The notes beneath the pieces were generated by a model, which searched no databases, was not told where the DNA came from, and saw nothing but the letters and a program-made list of their open reading frames with translations. Source: CAYLNH01 sp964384625 (GTDB lineage: Bacteria; Verrucomicrobiota; Lentisphaeria; JABSQK01). Taken from it: a stretch of DNA of 18,227 bases. Position 1 is the first letter of the stretch, and each line of letters begins with the position of its first letter. Positions 7,433 to 14,428 of this stretch are shown in pieces. The translations under genes were made by a program, and so were the position numbers. Location: positions 1-18,227 of the forward strand of contig CAYLNH010000136.1 of NCBI GenBank assembly GCA_964384625.1, in the 5' to 3' direction.

Positions 7433-7469
7433 TGACGAAGCTCCTGAGCGAAGTCGAAGGGGTCATTGA
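7427..7469. repeat. REP-like element flanked by 9-bp direct repeats
   Basis: GGTCATTGA occurs at 7427-7435 and again at 7461-7469, flanking a 25-bp core (7436-7460) that contains three CGAAG words and TCCTGAGCGAAGTCGAAGG. That core resembles a palindrome-derived intergenic word I have seen scattered in many bacterial genomes. The flanking copies look like a target-site duplication, though simple slippage could also make them. The left copy contains the methyltransferase start codon, and the core supplies its Shine-Dalgarno (AGGAG in minus-strand sense). Confidence 0.6.
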
Positions 7470-7602
7470 TGTTGTGCGAGCCGGGGAAACCTGGGGCTGC
7501 CGAGCAGGCAGTAACAATGTGGCAGCTTGGGGCGGCAGCCGGGATTCGCCTGCGGCTGGTCGGTATTTCGCCATTCTTGTGTTTGGCTCGCATTGCCCGT
7601 GT

Positions 7603-10600
7603 CTACGGCAGGAAACTGAGTTTATTGCCTTTTCGATCGTGGATGCCTTTGTCGTCGGCGACGATGTAGACGGTGGCGTTTTTCGTGTCGCGCGGTTTGG
7701 GTTTGGGTTTGAAGTCGTCCTTGTAAAGCGCTTTCGGGGTGATGATGATATTCTGCATGGCGCCGTCAAAATGGGTGAGGTCGCGTTTGGAGTGCCGGCC
7801 GATGCGGAGGCGGCCGCCGCCCTGGTTGTTGAGCGTCTTGCCGGTCCGGTGGGCGACGCGTTTGCCGTCGATGTACAGCCGGACCTGGTTGGCGGTGACG
7901 ACAGCCGCGACATGGTGCCATTTGTCGATATCGATCGCGTCGGAGTCGATGGCGTAGTCCTTGCGGCCGTCGGAGAACTGAAAGGTAATCCGGGCATTCT
8001 CGATGTAGAGATCGAAGCCGCGGCGGTTGCCGCCGTGGCGGCAGATCAGGCTTTGGGGGAAGTTCACTTTGGTGTTCTGCCGGAACCAGCATTCAATCGT
8101 CAGCTCTGCGGCGTTGGAAATGGTGCGGTTGATCTGGGCGAATTCGATGTACTGCTCTTTCAGCGAATCAAAGCTGATCACCTGCTTGAAGGGCCCGGTG
8201 TTGATTTTGGGTTTCGGCAGCGGGTTCTTGATGGCCATCTTGGCTTCGAGCCGTTTCAATTCAGCAGTCGCGCGTTTCCGGTGTTGGCCGCGGCTGCCCG
8301 GGTAATCTTTGACAACCTGCTGCAGCAGACCGCGCGCCAGGAAGTTGTGCTTCTCACGTTCGTTGAGCCGGGCGAGTTTGAGCGCGGCGGCGCCGGCGTT
8401 GTCGCCTTTGGCGCCGGGCATTTCTTCGATGATCATCCGCAGGTAGCGTTTCTGCATCGCCGAGTTCTTCTGTTTTTCGTAGTAATTCGCCAGATCGGTG
8501 GCGGCGCGCAGTCCCAGTTTGCCGCCGGGGCCGAAGTACTTGTTCGTCAGCAGCGTGTAGAGGCTTCGCTGCCACTCCGCCATTTTCTCCCGCTCGGCGT
8601 AGTGGTCGGCCATGGCGAGCAGCGCCCGGGCGCCGACGGCTCCCTGATTGCGGCGGCCGTATTTGGTTACGATCTGCTGCCAGTAGTGGACGGCATCATC
8701 ATAGACCTGCTCGCGCTTATAGAGCTCGGCCAGTTTGAAGAGGATCCGCACCTGGTCGCCGGTGTCGCGGGCGCGGTTGAGCTCGTTCTGCAGCTGCTTC
8801 GCTTTTCGATCGGCCAGCCGCTTGCGGGCCGCCGCCGGGTCCTCCCGGGCGGGCGGGGGGTGCGGGTCGATGTGATGCGACATGGTTGTGGCAAAGAGGA
8901 AGGACCGGGAGTTCTCGGGGAAACTCCTGAGGACCTCGGCGAGCATGGTTTTCAGCTCGGCGTCCCGGTCGTGGTCACTCAACATGGTCATCAGCCGCAA
9001 GGTGAGCAGGTCCGCGACCACGGGGTACTCGGCGCCGTACTTCGCCAGCCCGCTGCGCAGCAGGGTCTCGGCATCCGCCAGACGCTTCTCGCGCTCGTGG
9101 TAATCGGCCAGGGCGACATAGGCGTCGGCCGCTTCCTGGGGTTGCCCGATGCGGGCGAACTCGAGGCGCTCCGTCTGGATGCCGATCCAGTCGCCTTCGT
9201 TGTTCAGATTGAGGAAGCGTTCGGCCAGGTCGCCGGCTGCGGCGGCGGCCCAGCGGCCGTCCGGGCCGTGATAGTCTTTGACGCAATACCACAGAATCGC
9301 CTCGGCTGCCGTGGGCCGGCCGTCCTGCTGCAGGCGACGGGCTATGGTCAGCGGCGAGAGCCCCGCCCGCCGGCCGTCGCGCAGGATGTACTTGATCTCC
9401 TCTTCGAGCGGCAAATCGCCGGGCGGCCGGTCGGGCAACGCCTGCAGCGGGTCGCGCCAGTTGCCCAGTGACAGCGGCGGCGGCCGGTTGTCGACCTCCG
9501 TCGGTACCGGTGACGACCCGTCGTCAGGCTGCAGAATCTGGTCGGCGTACGGGTTGGGGATGGTGCTCGTATGCAGGTAATGCACCGTCAGCCCCAGGAG
9601 GAAGAGCAGGAGGAACAGCAGGCCGCCGATCTGGAGGAAACGGTGGTGATCCGGTTCCGGCCGCGGCAGGATGGCGACGTGCTTTGTCGTTTCGCTGTGT
9701 TCCACCTTCTGCGACGGCGTCTCGTCCGTCGTCAGATGCGGCGGGCGCACGCGGAAGGCCGGGGCCAGTCCTTTGCGGACGCGTTGGATGTCGTGGATCA
9801 ACTCGTCCCAACTGCTGTGTCGCTGTTCCGGCAGTTTGCCCATCATCAACTGCAGCAGTTTGCAGGTCTCTCTGGATACCTTCGGATTGCGTTCCTGCGG
9901 ATCCGGCAAGGGCTCCATGATCTGTTTGGTGATGACGTTGACGGCGTCTTCGGCGTCGAACGGCAGAGTGCCGGTGACCATATGGAACAGCGACGCGCCG
10001 AGACTGTAGATGTCGGAGCGGAAGTCCAGGTCCACAAGGCCCTGGCCCTGTTCCGGGCTCATATAATGCGGCGTGCCGATGGCCATGCCGGCCGAGGCCA
10101 GCTCGACTTCGTCGGTCGGCCGTTTGGCAATGCCCAGGTCGCACAAATGAACGGCGCCGGTGCGGTCGATGATGATGTTGGCCGGCTTGATGTCGCGATG
10201 CAGGAGCTTCTGGTGACGCCAGGCGTAGGCCATGGCTTCCGCCACTTTCTGGGCGTACAGCAGGGCGTCCCGTTCCGGGATCGGCTTGTTCGTGCTCTCC
10301 AGCGTCTTGTCCACCGATTGGCCGTCAACGTAGGCCATCGCCAGGAACAGCAGGTCCCCCTTGATGTCGGCTTCATAGACCGTGACGATGTTGGGATGCT
10401 GCAGGGACGCGGTGGCGCGGACTTCAACCAGAAAACGCTGCATCATCTTTTCGGACGTGCTGCGCTTGCGGGACAGGATCTTGAGTGCAACGCGGCGGTT
10501 CAGAGAAATCTGCCGGGCCTCGTAGACTTTGCCCATGCCGCCGGTGCCGATCAGACGGGTGATCTCGAAGTTGCCGATCTTCGCACCCGTGGCCAGAACG

Positions 10601-10719
10601 TCGTCACGATACTCGTCCGGCACCGGAAACGTATGTTCACAGTACGGACAGGTGACTTTCGCCAGGTTTCGTTTGCCGGGGTCAAACCGTCGATGACAGT
10701 CCGGACAGAAAAACGCCAT
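7603..10719 (-). CDS. Transmembrane Ser/Thr protein kinase: zinc ribbon, kinase, TPR-like repeats, LamG-like end
   Basis: A 1038-residue receptor-like kinase. Residues 5-27 form a zinc ribbon (Cys5, Cys8, Cys24, Cys27). The kinase domain (about 50-315) has a complete catalytic set: glycine loop GTGGMG (58-63), VALK Lys80, Glu99, HRDIKPAN (174-181) with Asp176, DLG (194-196) for the metal site, and SPEQ (221-224). A Pro/Thr-rich linker leads to one membrane segment at about 361-381. The part outside the membrane has several TPR-like helical pairs at about 450-830, such as 'LAELYKREQVYDDAVHYW'. A LamG/concanavalin-like domain follows at about 838-985 (ELTIECWF, KWHHVAAVV, RLYIDGKRV). It probably senses something outside and phosphorylates targets inside. 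GGAGG lies 9 nt before the ATG. The lipoprotein gene is divergent. Confidence 0.93.
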   Translation of the reverse strand: MAFFCPDCHRRFDPGKRNLAKVTCPYCEHTFPVPDEYRDDVLATGAKIGNFEITRLIGTGGMGKVYEARQISLNRRVALKILSRKRSTSEKMMQRFLVEVRATASLQHPNIVTVYEADIKGDLLFLAMAYVDGQSVDKTLESTNKPIPERDALLYAQKVAEAMAYAWRHQKLLHRDIKPANIIIDRTGAVHLCDLGIAKRPTDEVELASAGMAIGTPHYMSPEQGQGLVDLDFRSDIYSLGASLFHMVTGTLPFDAEDAVNVITKQIMEPLPDPQERNPKVSRETCKLLQLMMGKLPEQRHSSWDELIHDIQRVRKGLAPAFRVRPPHLTTDETPSQKVEHSETTKHVAILPRPEPDHHRFLQIGGLLFLLLFLLGLTVHYLHTSTIPNPYADQILQPDDGSSPVPTEVDNRPPPLSLGNWRDPLQALPDRPPGDLPLEEEIKYILRDGRRAGLSPLTIARRLQQDGRPTAAEAILWYCVKDYHGPDGRWAAAAAGDLAERFLNLNNEGDWIGIQTERLEFARIGQPQEAADAYVALADYHEREKRLADAETLLRSGLAKYGAEYPVVADLLTLRLMTMLSDHDRDAELKTMLAEVLRSFPENSRSFLFATTMSHHIDPHPPPAREDPAAARKRLADRKAKQLQNELNRARDTGDQVRILFKLAELYKREQVYDDAVHYWQQIVTKYGRRNQGAVGARALLAMADHYAEREKMAEWQRSLYTLLTNKYFGPGGKLGLRAATDLANYYEKQKNSAMQKRYLRMIIEEMPGAKGDNAGAAALKLARLNEREKHNFLARGLLQQVVKDYPGSRGQHRKRATAELKRLEAKMAIKNPLPKPKINTGPFKQVISFDSLKEQYIEFAQINRTISNAAELTIECWFRQNTKVNFPQSLICRHGGNRRGFDLYIENARITFQFSDGRKDYAIDSDAIDIDKWHHVAAVVTANQVRLYIDGKRVAHRTGKTLNNQGGGRLRIGRHSKRDLTHFDGAMQNIIITPKALYKDDFKPKPKPRDTKNATVYIVADDKGIHDRKGNKLSFLP

Positions 10720-10774
10720 GTACCGAAGCCTCCATTCGGGACCAGCCGATTTGTCGTACGCGCAGCCGTTGAGA

Positions 10775-10803
10775 ACTATAGCGTGCGGTCACGGCAGCGT
10801 CCA
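10775..10803 (-). promoter_or_regulatory. Putative promoter of the kinase gene
   Basis: In minus-strand sense, TGGACG (10798-10803) and TATAGT (10775-10780) are separated by 17 bp, a reasonable sigma70-type pair (4/6 and 5/6 matches). It would start transcription about 50 nt before the kinase ATG. This is inference from sequence only. Confidence 0.38.
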
Positions 10804-10872
10804 GCGGGCAGGCGGCCTCGACAGGCAGGCGCCGGCTGCGTTGCAATCGGGCGCCGCTGGACTACAATATGT

Positions 10873-10901
10873 TTGACACGTGTTGTGCAAATGAGTTCAA
10901 T
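10873..10901 (+). promoter_or_regulatory. Putative promoter of the lipoprotein gene
   Basis: A perfect TTGACA (10873-10878) is followed after 17 bp by TTCAAT (10896-10901, 4/6 match to the -10 box). The predicted start would be about 15 nt before the ATG, leaving room for the AGGA at 10910-10913. Confidence 0.45.
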
Positions 10902-10922
10902 TCCAAGACAGGATAAGAGACT

Positions 10923-11369
10923 ATGAGGTCGATGTTGCTGTGTGCCGCCGCTTGCGCTATTCTTCTGTTGGCCGGCTGCAAGAAGGAACCGGAGGCCAAA
11001 CCGAATCTCGGGCCGTCGTTCAAAGAAGTGACCGAGAGCCTGGATGCGAGTGTGAAGACGGAGGTGGCCGTCAAGCAGTACTGGGAGGACCATGAAGCGA
11101 CCAATGTGACCTGGGAGGGAAAGGTGCACGACGTCCGCAGCACTCGCGGCGGCGCCAGCCTGGAAATCGCCGTTGCCGACTTCCCGTTGTACGACGGCTA
11201 CAACGTCGTGGCGCAGACCGGCGATGTGTCGGCCGCCGGCAAACTGGAAAAAGGGCAGACCGTCAAGTTCCGCGGCCAGCTCTTTCGGTACAAGAAGTCC
11301 CGCCACGGCGCCATGCTCATCTACCTCAATAACGTTCGCATCCTGCTCGACGAGGAAGAGAAGGAATAG
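10923..11369 (+). CDS. Small lipoprotein with a possible OB-fold
   Basis: A 148-residue protein with a lipoprotein signal peptide: a hydrophobic stretch to residue 18 and lipobox LAGC, placing the lipidated Cys at 19. The next residues are KKEPE, so outer-membrane or periplasmic anchoring is likely. The mature part (about 45-140) alternates strands in the pattern NVTWEGKVHDV, ASLEIAVADF, LEKGQTVKFRGQL, AMLIYLNNVRI, which resembles the OB-fold/tRNA_anti-like domain seen in small secreted proteins. That assignment is tentative. The C-terminus is acidic (DEEEKE). It is divergent from the membrane kinase, with 203 nt between the starts, so shared regulation is possible. A weak AGGA (10910-10913) precedes the ATG. 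Confidence 0.82.
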   Translation: MRSMLLCAAACAILLLAGCKKEPEAKPNLGPSFKEVTESLDASVKTEVAVKQYWEDHEATNVTWEGKVHDVRSTRGGASLEIAVADFPLYDGYNVVAQTGDVSAAGKLEKGQTVKFRGQLFRYKKSRHGAMLIYLNNVRILLDEEEKE

Positions 11370-11909
11370 CTGAATCGTCCGCCAGCCTTCCACTGCGAGC
11401 CGTCACTGCCCGCCATCGCAAGCAGTTCCTGCCGCCGCCGCTCTTGAAGTGGGTCCAGATGCCGGCGGCCGGCTTAGGACTGCAGACTCTTGATCTCGTC
11501 CCGTGACCACGTTGTTACGCAAACCGGCGTGCCGCCGCGTTGCGGCAACGCCGTTCAACGCGATCCTCACGCGGCGCCCGCGGGCGACTCTTCCGCCACG
11601 GCGGACAGGCAGCCGCGAAGATTGCGAATGAATCAAGCTACACCCGGCGGGAAAAGCCTTCTGAAGACACCCGCTGCCTCGCGCCGTGAGTGAATAAGTT
11701 GTTTAGATCCAGGGGGAGGGCGCCGCCTGACGAAACAACGTACTCCTCCGTCAGACAAGCTGGCGGGCGCCTGTCTCGGAATGAAATACTGGAATTGCAG
11801 CGCATACGGTCGCTGGGTCGATGCCCCCGGCTGCTGTATGCACCGCCGTTGCGCTGAAGGAAGGTCAGTCTAACGCCCCAGACACGTCTTGCGTCAGCGC
11901 CATTCGGGG
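11370..11909. other. 540-nt intergenic region between convergent genes, no gene seen
   Basis: The lipoprotein gene and the EF-hand-like membrane protein gene converge on this stretch. I see no frame with a credible start and motif. A hairpin-capable segment lies near 11524-11553 (CGGCGT and GCCGC pairing with GCGGC and ACGCCG, one bulged base). GCCCC and GGGGC near 11875-11912 could bracket a larger loop. No T-tract terminator is evident. Confidence 0.5.
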
Positions 11910-14177
11910 CTATACCCGTTCGTCTGTATCCGCCACGGTGTCGGCCACAGCATCTTTCGCGGTGTCGACGGCACCAATAATCCGGTCGGTTGCCAGTTGT
12001 TGGGCTTGTTTGGCTTTGTTGACGAATCCCCTGGTGACATCCCGGCTGAAGCGGCTGAAGCCGGCGGGATGTACCGGCTTGGGTGCGAGCACCTTGGCCA
12101 GGCGGCGGGTCACGCGCATTTCGGCGTTGATGGCCCAGCCGGAGGCTTCCAGCAGGCTGCCGAGGTTGCGGTGCTGCAGGCGGTAATCGGCAATCAGCAG
12201 CAGCGGGATCATGATCAGCACCAGCGCGATGGCCAGCACCACCAGGCCGATAAGACCGATCTGGTAGACCTTCTCCAACTTCAACTCGCTGACGGTTTTG
12301 GAGATAAACGCAAAGGACGAGCCGAGCGCGGCCAGGGCGACGCTGCCGCTGAACAGCCATTCCCGCGCCGAACTTGCGCGTGCCGGCGCCGGCTGCGGCG
12401 CGGCGGTCGGCGTTTCGGGCGCCGGCGCCGCCGCGTTCTGTTTCGGAGCTTCTTTCATGGTCGTGGAGAGGCTGCCCTTGACTGTCTTTTCAACGTTGGT
12501 AATCTGCGACGATACCGCCGTGCCGATGGATTTCTCGGCGCCGCCCGCCAGCTTCTGAAACGAGCTGCCGATGATCTTGCCGATCCGGATGAACGGCTTC
12601 TTCATCTCGTCCCACAGGCTGATCGGGTTATCGACAACCTTCACGACGCGCACGGTCCATTGCCGGCCGTCGACGTCGAAGAGCACGCCGTGGCGATCCG
12701 GCCCGAGGCGGCCGAGGGTCATCGAGGTGACCGGCGTGACCATGTGGAACGTTTCCGCGGGGTCGGCGCTGGTGACTTCGGAGTAGAGCAGCAGCATACC
12801 GGAGTTCTCGGCCAGCTTGCTGTGCTTGTTGATGTCCTGCACCTTGACGTTGAGATTGAACATGCGGCCGCCCATGACCAGCGTGCCCATCTCGAACAGG
12901 GCGCGCTCTCCCGGATCATAGAGGTTGTGGAAGTTGACGAAGTTGCGGCAGATCTTCAGGTACCACTTCTGGAGGAGGATGAGGTGTTCCAGGTCCTGCA
13001 CCGCTTCCAACTCACGGCCGATCTCCTCATCGCGGTCGATCAGCTGCCGCAGTTGATCGGGCAGATCACTCTCCAGGTATTCCCGCAATCTGGCCGGCCC
13101 GAGCTTCTCGACTTCGCCGCCGGGCTTGGCATTGAGCCACTCCAGATACTTGGAGAATGCGTTGTTCATCCGGTGCCACTCTTCCTCGTGCAGAATCGCC
13201 GGGTCGCGATCGGGGCTGACGGTCTTCGGCGTGATATGATCGGCCAGGAACTGAATGTCTTCCTCGTATTGCGGGTTGATCTCGCCGCGAAGATTCAGCA
13301 GCGGTTCCACTTTGGGCGGGGCCAACGGGGCTTCCTGCAGGTAGTCGGTCAACTTCCCGGTGTCGCCGAGGACGTCTTCCGGGCAACTGCCGACCGGCAT
13401 GTCCCGATCCAGGATCTGCTGCAGACGGGCCAGCCGGCACAGCCGGAAATAGCGCTCCATCGGCTGCTGCAGGCGTTGGATTAAATCGTAGGCCGCCGCA
13501 GTATCCTTGCCGATCGGGAACAGCGACTGCGTTTCCTCCATCACGTTTTCGGATGCGTCGTGCCATTTCAGCAGTTCCGTCGCGCACTTGATAAAACCGT
13601 CCAGCTGTTCGCGGTTGACGCCTTTGATGCCGTTCAAGTCGTCCGCACCGCCCATCGTGTTGATGATGGCTTCGATAAACTCTTTCAACTCCGGCGCGTC
13701 TTCGTGCGCGGCCGGGACGATGACGCCGTCGCCGTTGTTGAAGCCTTTGGCGCGATCAGCCTGATGGTTGCGGACCTCTTTCAGGCTGATGCAGTCGGCG
13801 TCGGGTTTGTTAAGGTAGCGTAGCAGATGGCCGATCGCCGTGGTCAGGCGTTCGCCCTCCGGGGTATCCTTCTTGAGATCGGCGAAGCGCAGTACATCGG
13901 AACCGGCAGTTACCCCGTCCCAGTTATTCAGCCGCGACTGAAGCCAGCTGTAGCAGCGCCGGATGTCGCGGCTGAGAATCCGTTTATCGCCGTCGTGATC
14001 GAGGAAGGCAATCAGTCTCGGGTCGCTCTGGAGCTGATGGGTCGGGGCATCCGTCGCCATCCAGAACGGTTCTTTGATGTGGGGCAGGGCGTCGAGATCG
14101 GCAGCCGTGTCCAACTGCAGTTGGTGCGTGCCGCCGTAGTTGGCGAATCTGAATTTGCGTCCGAATAATTGTGCCAT
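11910..14177 (-). CDS. Large membrane protein with EF-hand-like N-terminus and two C-terminal TM segments, function unknown
   Basis: A 755-residue protein I do not recognise. The N-terminal half has a near-perfect EF-hand loop, DHDGDKRILSRD (60-71; Asp60, Asp62, Asp64, Asp71), and weaker EF-like segments at about 123-134 (NKPDADCISLKE), 146-157 (FNNGDGVIVPAA) and 180-191. The middle is charged and mainly helical. A Pro/Ala-rich linker (about 577-602) precedes two membrane helices at about 607-625 and 637-663, then a basic amphipathic tail. No signal peptide is seen, so the large N-terminal part is probably cytoplasmic. The name 'EF-hand' rests on loop pattern only. No strong Shine-Dalgarno is seen before the ATG. 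It lies downstream of the Hsp70-type gene, with a repeat-containing 245-nt gap. Confidence 0.8.
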   Translation of the reverse strand: MAQLFGRKFRFANYGGTHQLQLDTAADLDALPHIKEPFWMATDAPTHQLQSDPRLIAFLDHDGDKRILSRDIRRCYSWLQSRLNNWDGVTAGSDVLRFADLKKDTPEGERLTTAIGHLLRYLNKPDADCISLKEVRNHQADRAKGFNNGDGVIVPAAHEDAPELKEFIEAIINTMGGADDLNGIKGVNREQLDGFIKCATELLKWHDASENVMEETQSLFPIGKDTAAAYDLIQRLQQPMERYFRLCRLARLQQILDRDMPVGSCPEDVLGDTGKLTDYLQEAPLAPPKVEPLLNLRGEINPQYEEDIQFLADHITPKTVSPDRDPAILHEEEWHRMNNAFSKYLEWLNAKPGGEVEKLGPARLREYLESDLPDQLRQLIDRDEEIGRELEAVQDLEHLILLQKWYLKICRNFVNFHNLYDPGERALFEMGTLVMGGRMFNLNVKVQDINKHSKLAENSGMLLLYSEVTSADPAETFHMVTPVTSMTLGRLGPDRHGVLFDVDGRQWTVRVVKVVDNPISLWDEMKKPFIRIGKIIGSSFQKLAGGAEKSIGTAVSSQITNVEKTVKGSLSTTMKEAPKQNAAAPAPETPTAAPQPAPARASSAREWLFSGSVALAALGSSFAFISKTVSELKLEKVYQIGLIGLVVLAIALVLIMIPLLLIADYRLQHRNLGSLLEASGWAINAEMRVTRRLAKVLAPKPVHPAGFSRFSRDVTRGFVNKAKQAQQLATDRIIGAVDTAKDAVADTVADTDERV

Positions 14178-14209
14178 AGTCCGGGCATCCCGAGTAAAAA
14201 CAGCCCCGT

Positions 14210-14237
14210 ACTATAGGCTGACACCTGCTGAAAACAA
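14210..14237 (-). promoter_or_regulatory. Putative promoter of the EF-hand-like membrane protein gene
   Basis: In minus-strand sense, TTGTTT (14232-14237) and TATAGT (14210-14215) are 16 bp apart. The start would fall about 26 nt before the ATG. The -10 box matches 5/6 and the -35 is weak. If real, the gene can be transcribed separately from the Hsp70 gene. Confidence 0.38.
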
Positions 14238-14256
14238 TCTCACTGACAAGGTACGG

Positions 14257-14428
14257 ACACGGAACCCGCGTACAACGCGCCGCCGGTTACCGTGGCGCAT
14301 CATTATTGACGCGCTCCGGCGTCCGCGTCAGGCTGGGGCAAAACACGGAACCTGCGCACAACCGCGCTTCCGGTTTCTGTGGTGCATCATTATTGACGCG
14401 CGCCGGCGTCCTCGCGGGGCCGTCAATG
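14257..14428. repeat. Imperfect tandem direct repeat, two copies of about 86 bp
   Basis: Copy 1 (14257-14342) and copy 2 (14343-14428) both begin ACACGGAACC and share an exact 18-nt core, GCATCATTATTGACGCGC (14297-14314 and 14384-14401), followed by CCGGCGTCC one base later. The copies differ by scattered substitutions and a 1-nt indel. Copy 2 ends at the 3' end of the Hsp70 gene, overlapping its stop codon. The repeat lies between the Hsp70 gene and the EF-hand-like membrane protein gene. Confidence 0.85.

Noticed and set aside
7432..9471. 679-codon plus-strand open frame antisense to the kinase
   Set aside because: The minus-strand frame is continuous with an intact kinase, TPR-like and LamG-like protein. 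The plus frame is low-complexity Val/Gly/Ala/Asp-rich, typical of the antisense of a GC-rich gene.
9571..10926. 451-codon plus-strand open frame over the kinase domain
   Set aside because: It is antisense to the conserved kinase motifs and has no domain of its own.
11889..13484. 531-codon plus-strand open frame
   Set aside because: It is antisense to the membrane protein; the minus frame has coherent EF-hand-like and TM features.
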